This document shows, piece by piece, positions 21,602 through 32,375 of a DNA stretch of 64,000 bases. How positions within the stretch are numbered: the stretch's first letter is position 1; every line of letters begins with the position of its first letter. The stretch spans positions 40,019,815 to 40,083,814 of the forward strand of contig JAQISU010001235.1 in NCBI GenBank assembly GCA_029339505.1. The letters are read 5' to 3'. A program made the position numbers and the translations under genes. The notes beneath the pieces are model-generated. The model searched no databases. It had not been told where the DNA came from and saw nothing but the letters and a program-made list of their open reading frames with translations. The DNA comes from Unio delphinus. Lineage: Eukaryota > Mollusca > Bivalvia > Unionida > Unionidae.

Positions 21602-21768
21602 ACGGTGTCACTGTAATTTTTTAATTAAGAATTCATAATTAGAAATTCTCAAAGTTTGAATTCAAATCTATATAATGATCAGAAATATATAATGTTGTAA
21701 GTCTTTGTGTCGTTCAGGTCACAACGTCACGATGTAATTTTAAGGCTTTAAAGTCATGAATGAAGTCA
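21602..21768 (+). repeat. 165-bp direct repeat, right copy
   Basis: Partner of 20,549-20,715, 1,053 bp downstream, with only a handful of differences, so the duplication is recent. The 21,163-21,600 interval between holds no recognised gene. Confidence 0.92.
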
Positions 21769-22199
21769 TCAAATTTGATTGGTTAATCCTTCCCCGTTTT
21801 ATGGACAGCATTGCAAAGTTGGTCAGCTGTGCCATGCTCATTGTGGATCTTAATTATGTCTTAATTAGCTTGCTGTTTGAAAAGCTCTTCTAGCAAATAG
21901 CTATGCTGACACACATTGTTAAAACAGTACGCGTAGTACAATGGTAATGTTTGGATGATAGTCTGTGTATCCCCATTTGACCATCCATTGTAAAAGTCCT
22001 AGATTTTGCTTTCTTGCCTATAATAACTCCGAATGTAATGACGAAGACTTCAGTTTCGTAATACAGACGATCAACATCAACTTCGTCGTAGTGCTGAGTA
22101 AGATTCGTACTTGCAACAGAAATTTCGTTATTATTTGCGAGATTAATAAAAAATGTCAAATCGTTTGATAAATCCGTATTTAGAGTTAACTTTACGTAG

Positions 22200-23510
22200 C
22201 TACTAAGATATACGCTCATTTTATGCATTCGGACGATCGATAATCTATCTCTACGTGCTCGCGATCGATTTCTGGCGGCAAAGTTAGTCCAACTTCGTTG
22301 GTCTTTTTCCAGGCATTGGACGTTTCATCTGAACACGACTCTCTGTACAAATATTATTTGCAAAACTTAGCGTGTGAGTCTTCGCAATTAGAGTGTCTCT
22401 TTCTTCGTCGAAGTATAAGCAGTTGATCAACGATCCATTCGGTGAACTTTTGTTTGTAGATGTTTCTGCGTTTTGTGATTATCCAGTATGGATTTCCCAA
22501 ACTATATGTATGATATGAAGGAGAATGCCGATATTGCAGTGGATACTGTTCCTGTACTACTCCTGGTTTTAATTTTCGCTGATTGCCATCTCTTAGCTAC
22601 TGCAGTGAATCAATAGTTTCATCAAGATGTGAAGCTACAAGGTCCAAAGCATCGTGTTTTGCACTCCAGCGAGTTTCACATATCCCTTGTACATTGCTTG
22701 GAACACGTTTCTGAAGAAGGTCCCATTGAGTTGTGGAAGAGAAACATACATATAATTTTTCGACAGTGCCAAAAAATGTTACTGCATTTGCACTGAAGGA
22801 AGCAGCATGAACACGAGCTAAATTCAAGCTATGGATTGAGCATGGAATACAAATAGTTTGATTCCAGTTATTATTTCTATATTTAACTGCAAACATCGCC
22901 GCTCAACTCGATTGCAATCCCCTACCATAGTCGCAGCATTGTTGTTGTTGTTGGTGGTGTTTTTGTAGCATGTAAGGCCATTTTCAGCACAAGATAGGCT
23001 ATACATGGCGGCCAGTATAAATGGTGGAGAAAAAACCCGGAAAGAACCACCGACCCACGAGATGCTACTGGCAAGCTTTCTCACATACACACAATGGCTG
23101 AACCCGAGACTCGAACCAACGCAAGGGTGATATAGCAGTGATCCGTAACGGCGAGCGCTTTAGACAACTCGGCCACTTCGCAACATTGTCAAAACCTTGA
23201 CCTCTGCAGTCTGAAAGATCTAGACATCCTGTTGAAGCTTTGTAAAAATTTGTCTGTTACAGCTTCACCTGTCTTTTTATCAAGACAAATACAGTCGACA
23301 CAAGACTCTTTGACTCCTTTATCTGTGTATATATAACGAAATGTTTGACACATTGGGTTGACGTGGTGAAAGATCGGGAATACTATCAGACATGATAGGA
23401 AAATATTTAGCTTTTTTCACAGAATCAGTAATGGTGACAACTTCCAGGAAGTACAATGAATTAAATTTTAACATTAAGTGAAAGATATGATTCAGGTAAC
23501 GTTCCATCTG
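22200..23510 (-). pseudogene. hAT-like transposase (DUF4371/ZMYM1 type), split by SINE
   Basis: Reading down the minus strand: KKAKYFPIMSDSIPDLS (about 23,390) resembles the first catalytic-Asp strand of DUF4371/hAT transposases. The AATMVGDCNRV stretch (22,930) corresponds to the conserved DNAA-M-G segment. HSLNLARVHAASFSANAVTF (22,800) and ETRWSAKHDALDLVASHLDE (22,630) are typical of ZMYM1-like proteins. A SINE occupies 22,933-23,189 exactly in the conserved segment, and there are several stops between 23,190 and 23,320. The part below 22,590 is weak. It is a dead DNA-transposon gene. Confidence 0.8.
22933..23189 (-). mobile_element. SINE-B inserted in the transposase
   Basis: On the minus strand the tRNA-like head reads GTGGCCGAGTTGTCTAAAG and GGTTCGAGTCTCG, followed by cgtgggtcggtggttctttcc-like sequence shared with 15,808-15,970. 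It is flanked by near-perfect 10-bp duplications, GCAGCATTGT (22,933) and GCAACATTGT (23,180), which are normal target-site duplications for LINE-mobilised SINEs. Confidence 0.85.
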
Positions 23511-23809
23511 CCTTTGGTTTTTGTTGTTGTTGTTGTTGCAATTTTCTCTGCGATTTCTATATTTTTCCCACTTGTTTTCCGTCGCTTACTCATGTTGCAA
23601 CTGTTATCATACGGGTAAACTCACATATTTAAACTTTAGGATCCGAATAATCCGATTGGTTTATTTTCATAAATAACTAGTACAGTTAAAATATGTTCAA
23701 TTTTAATAATAACTGCAACCAAAATTACCCCCGTCTTAAAACCACATTTGCATTTGGCTAAAACACACATGACAGTCGAGTATGCCATTAGTACTCAAGT
23801 AGACATCAC

Positions 23810-24115
23810 AGTAGTAATGTGGGATACCCTGGCGTCAAGATAAAATCCAGTCAAAAAGGGCTTGGGACACTATGGCGTCAGCCATTTAGGACTGTATGGC
23901 GTCATCAAGATGGGACTGTATAGCATCAAGGGAAATTGAACACGGTGAGACTGTATAGCGTCAACGGGAATTTAACATGCGAACTATTTGGGACTATTTA
24001 GCGACAAGGGAAATTTAACACAGTGGGACTATATAGCGTCAAGGAAAACTTAACATGGGGAATATTATTTTTATTTGGACCTATCTAACGACAAGGGAAA
24101 TTGAGGCAAAGAAAG
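23810..24115 (+). repeat. Left terminal repeat of element 2
   Basis: Seven or so degenerate units of about 33 bp of the type gggactatatagcgtcaagg followed by gaaatttaacatg. The outer ~60 bp includes ccagtcaaaaagggcttggg, the complement of 4,661-4,680 in element 1. Bases 24,116-24,560 hold nothing I recognise. Confidence 0.75.
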
Positions 24116-24634
24116 CAAATATCTTTTCGAGGTATATGAGTGGCCCTGAAAAGGGCCGTTATGTGTAATGTTAACAGTATATTGTTAACACAGAGGACGT
24201 CTCACGGATCTTCTTCTCTTCCTTAAACTTCTCCTCACTGTTGGACCTTAGATGACAACTCTCTTTAAACAACCTTGCCTCTCCACATATATCCTTCTCT
24301 TCCAAAGGGCTGTATCAGTTATTTGAGTGATAGTCCACGATGATCTGACATACATGGGTAAGTCAGTACGAAAGAGCATGGTAGAAACAAGGGTAGAAGA
24401 TTCTATGTTGGTCCACATCTTGTGATGAGAACAGGTGAAGCGAATGCCGTGTACTGCTGTTATTTATAGGATAAGAGTGGATCGAAACGGATTGAGTGTA
24501 TTCACCAATCCAAACACGCTTTACAAAAGTCAGTCAGTCGTTGAATCGGAAGAGAGCAGCCTGTGACGTTACCTTCCCTATATAGAGGTACTAACGTCTG
24601 TGCGCAGTCAATCGATACGACAGAGTTGTTAATA

Positions 24635-25093
24635 ATGTCGGACACTAGGAAGACGATGAAATGGGGTGAGCCAGTAGTGGAGACCACAAGTAATGGTAGA
24701 GTAGTGACTACCAAAGTCATGACAAATCTACATCCAGAAAAAGATGATTTTAACTGGGATATTGTGGATTTTCTAACTAAAGAAGAATTTGTTCCGGAAC
24801 CTTCGTTACCTTCTGCTTCTTCATATTTAAACGTCAATGATTTTAAGCAAAGACAAAAGGAAGAATTGGAGCGATTTATACAACAGCAGAAAGTAGAAGA
24901 ACAAGCTTTTCTTATTCAACAGCGAGGAGAAGAAGAAGCAAGAAGGAAACACCAGGAAGAAACAGCAGCAGCAACAGAGAAGAAAGAAGACCAAGGACAG
25001 AAAGAGAATAGTGAAAATCAAACGGTCACGACGGTACTTTTAGATATTTTAGCAGAGTTAAGAAGTCTGAAACAAATGTTTCATGCTTCTTAA
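24635..25093 (+). CDS. Charged coiled-coil protein, element 2
   Basis: A 152-residue ORF starting MSDTRKTMKWGEP. Residues ~68-125 are rich in Glu, Gln and Lys and look like a long coiled coil (KQRQKEELERFIQQQK), ending in a short hydrophobic helix (TTVLLDILAELRSLKQMF). An upstream in-frame Met at 24,563 exists, but the sequence before 24,635 looks like leader. It is the only plus-strand gene of element 2. The frame stays open past the TAA to 25,297 with a basic start (SRSKRKRPSRAK), so the stop may be a lesion in a longer gene. I do not recognise a family. Confidence 0.55.
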   Translation: MSDTRKTMKWGEPVVETTSNGRVVTTKVMTNLHPEKDDFNWDIVDFLTKEEFVPEPSLPSASSYLNVNDFKQRQKEELERFIQQQKVEEQAFLIQQRGEEEARRKHQEETAAATEKKEDQGQKENSENQTVTTVLLDILAELRSLKQMFHAS

Positions 25094-25720
25094 TCACGAT
25101 CGAAGAGAAAAAGACCTTCTCGAGCTAAACATCCCAATCTAACTGTGAGTACGTCTGCCATTCCACCGTTAGTGATTTCTACCAAATCATTGACAGAAAC
25201 CACCAGTCCAGGAGTAAGCCTTGGCAGTGGCAAAGGCTTAAGACAGTTAAACATCGTTACTGAGTTTGTTTTCAGCAGCAGAGAGGGTAAACAGACTTAG
25301 TTTTCAAGCCGGAATCAGCCTTCCATGGAGACTTAATTTTTCAATTAGAGGGCAGCATGTGTATAAAAAAAGAAGGGGTGGACAGACCAAAACTTTTTAA
25401 GCAAACCGAAACCAATTCAGGCAGATAAGAAAAAGAGAAATCCTTTAGAATGTTACGCTACAGACCCGGCACTGATGTCGCTGCGGAGACGAATTGAAAA
25501 TCCTTTACGATTTCACAAACAGACTAATTTGTAAAACCTCACCTTGTAAATCAATTAGATTATTTGACTGGTCAGTCAGTTTAAAATTAATTCTCGTTAA
25601 TGAATCATTATGACATCGGATATACAGTGGATTAGTTGGATCCTCAATGATTAAAATTCCGGGTGGAGCTGTTGGTTCAAATGAGTATAAAATGTATCCC
25701 TGCTGGTCTTGATTTGATCT
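25094..25720 (+). pseudogene. Continuation region with MITE-related sequence
   Basis: After the TAA at 25,091 the same frame reads basic then Ser/Thr-rich residues to a TAG at 25,298. Beyond that only short pieces are open. The segments agcagcagagagggtaaaca (25,273) and aaatcaattagattattt plus ctggtcagtcagtttaaa (25,547-25,595) parallel the fold-back element at 8,455-8,694. It may be the decayed end of the upstream gene or an old copy of that repeat family. Confidence 0.4.
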
Positions 25721-25732
25721 TTCGAGATTTAT

Positions 25733-27066
25733 TTAGCAACTTCTTTCGATGACATCACATACTAAATTCATTGCAATCACCGAGGATATATTGACGTTTT
25801 GAGGAGCAATATGCCGCCCTCCTCCGTCTGGGTCATTATTATGTTTGAGGATAGTTGTTTGTGGTTGTGGCATTTTTTTCCATGCGTCGTGAATCCTTTT
25901 GAAACCATCATCGATGGCATCATTGAGTTTTTTCTTTAGCTCGGGTACGATATATCCTGGAATCTTAAATGTAGGGATATTTTCTACGCGTATTTTATAT
26001 TTTTCTGCAAATTTTGTTCTCGTTGCAGCAATACTATCAGCTAAGATACGTTGAACAAGAAGCAAATTAAATTCATCCATGTCGGCGATAATTGTATTAC
26101 ACACCTCAATGTATTTGATGAATTCATCTCGGTTGGGTGGGATTTTACTAGCTTCCGCTACGATTAGATTTTTTAAATGTTTCAAAATCGGTGTTCATCG
26201 CTGTAAACTGATTGGTAACATCTAGTTCGTCTATTAATAAAGGGTGATCAGCTCTTCCATACTCTCTCCTAAAATAACCACTAAATTCAAAATCTAGTCG
26301 TAACCAATATGTTAATTTATCAAGTGGGTTTGGGCGGGGATCATTGATATCGTATGTATGTATACTACCATAACCATGATAATCCTCCTTCGTTGAAACA
26401 TAATCAGAGTTTTGTGGTTCTGGTGGTATTTTGATAAGATGTCCGAGGTGGGTTTTCAGGCCATCCTAGTATTGTTCTTATAGAACTCTGATAGATATCT
26501 ACGACATATTCGGGCGAGTTTATCTCAATGGCAGATGATAGTGTTGGTTCATGAACCGTTATAGCGATTTTCGATTCTTTTCCAGTAATGGATTTTATTC
26601 TACGCTGAAATTCATTATTGATCTGTTCGATTTGGTAGGACCCAGATGGTAGCGAAACAACATTCCAGTCTGGAGTACTATCGGGTTTATTTTTACTCGC
26701 AAACACCAGGGAATTATTCGGTTGTTGACCACCGAATGATTTTGATCTAATATTTGGCCAACTGTGATACACTCGTAGTTTTGCTAGTGCTATCTCCGTC
26801 ACCGGGATCGCAGAAGGGAAATTCACACTGAATTCAGGATTGGTTGAGGTTATTGAGATCATGCTGGTTTTCACCGGGGTTGTGTTTTCCGCTATTCGTT
26901 GAAGTAGTTCTTGCGATGTTGCCATTGTTATTATATGTTGTTTTTCTAATTTTGACATCGCGGAATCATAAACACGTACCATCGCTGAAAACTCATTATC
27001 GGATATTAATGTATCATCGAGGGAGGATGATATCATCGAGGATAATTGGGAGTACGCGGTTGACAC
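25733..27066 (-). pseudogene. Element 2 structural protein, frame-broken
   Basis: It starts MSTAYSQLSSMISSSLDD at 27,066. Residues 70-205 (ISITSTNPEFSVNFPSAIPV; then SLPSGSYQIEQINNEFQRRI) have the look of a beta-rich domain found in uncharacterised Polinton-linked proteins of cnidarians and molluscs. The frame breaks near 26,440 and again near 26,170, after which KNLIVAEASKIPPNRDEF continues to the stop at 25,733. The whole would be about 440 residues. A virion surface or minor capsid role is inference from its place in the structural gene cluster. Confidence 0.55.
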
Positions 27067-27097
27067 AACATGAAACCTAACTACGTAATCCTGCAGT

Positions 27098-27952
27098 TTA
27101 TGCCGGCTGCATGATGATATTTCTTTTTGTTATTATTGAAATAATTCCAGCGATTATTGTCGTCGTTGATATACAAAGTGGAACAGCTATCGGGGCAATC
27201 ATTGTCACCGAGGAGAGTATTATACCGGCTCCGGTGATTACACCTGAAAACCGAGTACACGGTAACATCAACTGCGGTAATTCTTCGGTATTTTTTATTC
27301 TTGTTTGGTACTCCTCTGTAAGTGTCTTGAGTTTAGTTTGAAATTCTCTGACCTGATCATAGCGATATTGCTGTGACGTTGCCAATGATGATATGTTATT
27401 TATTATAAAAGATTTCAAATTGCTGGTATTAAATTTGCCAGCGAATTCAATTAAGTTGTTTACTTAAATCTGCTACAAATTCCACATACCATGTTACTGA
27501 AACCCTAGCCAAATTATTATAAGTGAATATTATTGTGAATTGTTCAATTGTTCCCTTGTCGATGATCGTTGATATCATATTGTTGACTCCAGATGAACTC
27601 GTTGATAAAATATTAAATTGAGTCGGTGACACTAGGGTTAATCGATAAATTCCTTTGACGGATGCATACCTAGAAAGTACACCTGGTGTGAGTTTACCTT
27701 GATCGGAAAACAACGCGATAGTATCTTCTACTGCGTCGCGTCGTTTTGTCAAAATATCATCAAGGGAAATATTACTCGTTTTGAATTTACCCTGACGATC
27801 TTGAAATACAACTATTTCATAGGGATCAACACTTGCGAGGTTTAAAATCTCGGATATTTCATCTTCGATTATTTATTTTTATATCACCGGTTGCAGATAT
27901 TTCCACTTTTTTTTTTTAGGCTTGATAAAGATCTCCCCCAAATATCAATCAT
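27098..27952 (-). pseudogene. Element 2 protein with C-terminal membrane segments
   Basis: The likely start is the ATG at 27,952 (MIDIWGRSLSS). The frame changes near 27,890 and near 27,440. The middle (27,447-27,752) is Ser/Thr-rich and beta-like. The C-terminus has a charged helix (REFQTKLKTLTEEYQTRI) and two hydrophobic segments (GAGIILSSVTMIAPIAVPLC; TTTIIAGIISII) ending at 27,098. I infer a fibre- or membrane-associated virion protein from the context only. The family is not recognised. Confidence 0.45.
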
Positions 27953-28013
27953 GTTATTTTATATAATTTCTCTCTAAAAAGCGATTACTCGTATACTCGT
28001 GTACTGTTTTATG

Positions 28014-28026
28014 GGGGGGGGGGGGG
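28014..28026. repeat. Homopolymer G run
   Basis: A run of about 13 G just past the end of the protease pseudogene. The interval 27,953-28,030 holds nothing else. Confidence 0.9.
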
Positions 28027-28029
28027 TCC

Positions 28030-28382
28030 CGATGATGAAATAGAGTTGAGGACATGTAATACTTCAATACCGCGTATTGGTGGGTCATTCATTTTCTGTG
28101 TTGGTAGCGTAGAATACCAGATAGGAGTTTAGAAGCGGTTTATATTACGCATAAATTCTTTAGGCGGTGCTAATCCATATGAATCGAAATAAACAATCAC
28201 ACGTGGATCAATCGCGTATGCAAATCCGTGAATTCCAGGTCCGCTGCTGTTATCGAGATTAATGATACCGGTTTCAGCGTTGTTTGGTTGTTGTGGTAAT
28301 TGATCTTTCATAAAGACACCTCTAAAGATTTTTATCGCTAGTGTTTTTTTTTAGCAGCGTCGAGTAAATCAAAATTTGACAT
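28030..28382 (-). pseudogene. Adenain-like cysteine protease, inactivated
   Basis: The likely start is the ATG at 28,382 (MSNFDLLDAAKK). The family is the adenovirus-protease/Ulp1 fold used by Polintons and adintoviruses to mature virion proteins. Visible landmarks are FRGVFMKDQLP, the catalytic His in GPGIHGFAYAI, and the Asp region VYFDSYGLAPPKEF. Lesions: a frame change at a run of nine T near 28,347, an in-frame TAA at 28,129-28,131, and Arg (codon at 28,072-28,074) where the family has its catalytic Cys, just before Gly. The frame remains open after the TAA for about 30 codons. Assignment is strong; the protein is non-functional. Confidence 0.82.
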
Positions 28383-28458
28383 GGGAACTATTGTTAGTAA
28401 ACTGTTCCTAGTCTCAGGCCTTTTCCTCTGTACCATGAATACGGAGTTCCTGGTAGTC

Positions 28459-28870
28459 TTAGACCCTTTCCTGATCGTTTCTTTTTTTTTTGTATCCCTG
28501 TCCGGTAGCTTTCTTTAGTGCCATCCCTGCTGCTGTAACAACGGCTCCTAGCGCGGCGGCTTTTGCTACCGTTGAGGCCGCGGCTGCTATCAACGCTGGT
28601 AACGCAGCGAAAAGTTGGAATATACCACCTGATTTTATCATGTTCTTAATTGCGGCAGCAGAAAAAGTGACCTGTACACCTTTTTTATCTTTGATGTCAT
28701 CATTGAATTGTTTTATCTGACGAGTTGTCAATCACAGTTTACTCTGACCACCAGACATCTGATTGTGCTTCAGCGATATCGTGGTTCCACACTTTCTTTT
28801 TAGCTGATTTCGATTGCAATTTTTTAATATGACCAGGAGTTAACGTAACACTAACATGACTATATGACAT
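28459..28870 (-). pseudogene. pVI-like membrane-active virion protein, broken
   Basis: The start at 28,870 reads MSYSHVSVTLTPGHIKKLQS. After a frame change near 28,770 and a TGA at about 28,732, the C-terminal half is open: LTTRQIKQFNDDIKDKKGV, then SGGIFQLFAALPALIAAAAS, an Ala-rich amphipathic segment, and a basic tail. The pattern of two Lys-rich repeat units followed by a Gly/Ala-rich hydrophobic stretch is that of the small Polinton/adintovirus protein likened to adenovirus pVI. A membrane-perturbing role is inferred from that comparison. Confidence 0.6.
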
Positions 28871-28931
28871 TTTATTTAATAACATATTGATCTAATTGTG
28901 TACATATTTTCTACTGGTGCATCAACTATTC

Positions 28932-30280
28932 TCATTCGTCCACCACCACCTTCGAGTAGCATTGTTTTTTGTCACTGAGAATGACAGCAACTGCTCTGTA
29001 ACCACCAGCAGGATGATCGGTTACACGAGCTCGAAAGTGTATGTCAACGACGGATTGTCTGGTTAAGTCAAGATGTCCCAACGAGAAGTAATAGATGGGA
29101 TATAGTTGTCTAAAATCCAACTGTGATATCTCCAGACCGGTATTTACATTATTTTCGCGTCCCATAAATGACAACAAACGATGATACACGCGTGCTATTT
29201 GGTTGGTTCCGTAATCAAGTGGTATATCCTTGTCTGGTTCTTCTTGACCGTTTATCTTCAACAAAACTTCATTAACACCCAATTGATCAAATATCATATT
29301 GCTGTGTAATTGTGAACCCAATCGCTCCTTATTCTGTAACGCAACAAATATATGAGGCGGAGCTTAAATACCTTGTTTTGATGCCAGGTGCCATGTAAAT
29401 GTACCATTAAGATTAGAATCTATGGTATCTGTTGTTGTTGTTGTTGTTTTCTATCATGGCAATGATTTGTCGCCTGTACTCATAAATGAGATTAATCTGT
29501 TTTCTGTGGTGATTGATGGAGTCATTACTGGCATACACAATAATAGTTTTGTTATATTTACTTTACCATCAGCAACACCAGCACCATGCCAGATTGCATC
29601 ATTCTCACTACTCTTTCTCACGAGTACTACTGTATGCTTCGCTCCATAGATAACTTTTCTAACATTTCTGCAAAATCCGAAAATATGATGCAGTGGAATC
29701 GCGCATGAAAAATGTCGACGCTGTTTTTGCAACGTTGCTACACGTGTTGCAAACCTCAAGTTGTGATTAGGATTAGTACTTATAATCATATTTTTGATAT
29801 CAGCATTAGGAGTGCCAACACGATCTTTTAGTTGTCTTATTTCATATGGAATGTGATCAGCGTGATCAGTGAAATCCTTAGAGAACATCATAGATGGACC
29901 TGCCGATCTTGTAAAATCATCAGAATATCTTGCCAACTCCACTATTGTTGTGGTAACGTCAACATCATGTTCTATAGACTCGATTTCTCTTCCATCAATC
30001 ATATATCTAGCACTCTCAAATAGCGCCATGATACCATTATTGACAAAGCCAACTCGGATATATGGGTCATCTGCATATAGTGTATCAGCTGCAACATTTG
30101 TTACGAGTTCTCCTTCTACTTCGATAAACGCTTCAGAGGGTAGAAAATATTTGCTGGTATCCTGGACTTGAAGTTTTGGTTGTATTGTTTATAGGAATAA
30201 AACTGATAATCGCGTATAGAATCATTCTTGGGTACTGATGCATCTACATCAAACGCTGGGTCAGGAGCCGATTTGAACAT
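28932..30280 (-). pseudogene. Hexon-like major capsid protein, frame-broken
   Basis: It starts MFKSAPDPAFDVDASVP at 30,280. The frame changes near 30,180, after which YFLPSEAFIEVEGELV and LFESARYMIDGREIESIEHD follow, then a 29,454-30,029 block with CAIPLHHIFGFCRNVRKVIY. A second frame change falls near 29,440, beside a GTT triplet run, and the last 128 codons end LSDKKQCYSKVVVDE at 28,932. The total (~449 codons) and these landmarks fit the double-jelly-roll capsid protein of Polintons/adintoviruses, which forms the icosahedral shell. The neighbours are the pX-like gene upstream and the pVI-like gene downstream. Confidence 0.72.
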
Positions 30281-30299
30281 ATTATTATATATTTCTTGA

Positions 30300-30708
30300 T
30301 CTAAATCGTGATCTCGCTCGCGATTTCAGGCCACTTCCCGCTATCATATTTACAGTAATATTTCCCTGAGTGTCATACCGTGATGCTATATATTTCCGTA
30401 GATGGTAGTGGTCCCAATGACTAAGTCATCGGTGTTTTCTTTCGCCGCCGATCTAACGCTACTAGTTTTTCTTTAGAAAATGCTTTCCCGGCAATATCAC
30501 CAACAGTGCTTACACCCTTATCACGAATAACATTAATAGCTTTCATTGATAATTGTATTGCGATTGATGCTATTTTGGGAGCCATTCTTGCAAATAACCC
30601 TGCAATAGTATTGCCGAGACCATCTCCATAGTACGCTCCATAAACTGGCAATCGTGAGTTTACTACATAGACCATGGTTGGTTTGTTGTGGTTGTAATGT
30701 ATGATCAT
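30300..30708 (-). pseudogene. pX-like small basic virion protein
   Basis: From 30,708 (or the inner Met MVYVVNSRLPVYGAYYGDG at 30,675) the ORF runs 95 codons to 30,421. It has a Gly/Tyr-rich start, a hydrophobic helix (GLGNTIAGLFARMAPKIASI) and a basic end (RRRKKTPMT). Beyond the stop another frame carries NMIAGSGLKSRARSRFRSR to about 30,304, probably the same gene after a frame change. The layout resembles the pX-like core/minor proteins of adintoviruses. Confidence 0.55.
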
Positions 30709-30799
30709 CTTATTTAAATGCTAGTTATCTAATCAGAGATTCATCACCGATGACGAAGTCATCAAATTAATTACCAATGACAAAGTCATCAGCGACGAA

Positions 30800-31680
30800 G
30801 TCATCAAATTAATCACTGTGGTAACCGTCTGCTAGCTCATCAATAAACTCTCGATATCCACCAATATCCATGATACCACCCTCAAATAGTCGTCTGCAGA
30901 TATTAGCTGCCTCATTAATTATTTCCGGTGAGTTATTTCCGGCTCGTTTCCCTCCTACGAGAACTTCTAATCATGATATATCCCCGAGAATATTACTAGG
31001 ACAACGAACTAGACCACTACCTGAAATACCCCTTGGAGTTCCACTCTGAGAAAACCCCTCCCCACTACTATAACCAGTTGTACCCTGTGTATCCTTTTCT
31101 TGATCTTGTAAATGTCTTAAAAGTTCATCATTAGATTCATGTTGATCAGATGGCATATACAATGATTGCTTATCATCAGATTCATCTTGATCAGATGGCA
31201 TATACAATGATTGCTTATCATCATCGTCAGGTGGTAGTTGTCGTTGAGGTGAGAATGATATTTTCTTTGCGGTTTTTTTGTTTTTGTTTTTAGTTCTTTA
31301 TATTGATCATTCACTGTACCCACTGCATTGAGATATCCAGTGTATGATGCATTGCCTTGATCAATTCGACTTTTGTTAGTTTTGATTTTGTAAAACACAT
31401 CAGCCCAATGTTTCATACTTTTAATATACGCGTATTGTCCTGTTTTCAACATTTTTTTTTCTGTTTTCATAAGTCGCAACAACAAACGCAGGAATTTCCG
31501 CTTTATCAGTCTTATCAATTGCTGCTAACCCCTCCTCATTAAATCTCGCACGTAATTCCTCTCCTAATTTTTCATTGGTTTGTTTTGGATCAGGAGTTTT
31601 TTTTTAACAGCGTTGATATTTTTTCAAGTATTGGTACATTATCCTTAGTAGCAGTGGTTATTGGTTTGAATAATTGTTCA
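30800..31680 (-). pseudogene. Acidic low-complexity element 2 protein, broken
   Basis: The upstream part (31,680-31,260) reads in pieces: KQTNEKLGEELRARFNEEG, KSMKHWADVFYKIKTNKSRI and NASYTGYLNAVGTVNDQYKE. The next part has repeated DDKQSLYMPSDQ units (31,140-31,220) and a Ser/Gly-rich stretch to a stop near 30,971, after which a frame ends about 30,810. Homopolymer T runs at 31,276, 31,449 and 31,600 coincide with frame changes. It is the first gene of the minus-strand structural row. Function unknown. Confidence 0.45.
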
Positions 31681-31689
31681 GTATCCGTT

Positions 31690-32375
31690 GCGAAAACAGT
31701 TTGAAATTGATGTCTTATACACGGTTAAATACAGTATGGATTAGAATGTTCTGAATGGTAAATGCAGTATGAAATATAATAATATACACGGTTAAATAAA
31801 GTATGCAATAGAATGTTATATGTTGTAAATACAGTATGGAATAGAATGTTGCACACAGTTAAATACAGTATGGAATAGAATGTTATATTCGGTCAATGCA
31901 GCATAGAATATAATATTCTATACGGTAAATACAGTATGAAATAGAATGTTATATTCGGTCAATGCAGCATAGAATATAATATTTTATACGGTAAATACAG
32001 TATGGAATAAAATGTTATATTCGGTCAATGCAGCATATAATATAATATTCTATACGGTAAATACAGTATGGAATAGAATTTTATATTCGGTCAATGCAGC
32101 ATAGAATATAATATTTTATACGGTAAATACAGTATGGAATATAATGTTATACACGGTAAATACAGTATCGTATAAAATGTTATACAAGGTTAAATACAGT
32201 ATGGAATATAACGTTATACACGGTTAAATACAGTATGAAATATATTCATATACACGGTTAAATACAGTATGGAACAGAATGTTATATATGGTAAAGGCAT
32301 CGTGGAATAGAATGTTATACACGGTTAAATACCATATGAAATAGAATGTTATACACGCTTAAATACAGTATGGAA
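31690..32375. repeat. 34-bp satellite with 66-bp dimer
   Basis: Units of about 34 bp with taaatacagtatggaatag and aatgttatacacggt. Between about 31,880 and 32,130 they alternate with a diverged form (cggtcaatgcagcatagaat), giving a ~66-bp higher-order dimer in four copies. It lies inside element 2. Confidence 0.9.

Noticed and set aside
25733..31680. Adenovirus infection sequence
   Set aside because: The capsid and protease landmarks fit Polinton/adintovirus-type elements, and genes are broken and bounded by terminal repeats within host DNA.
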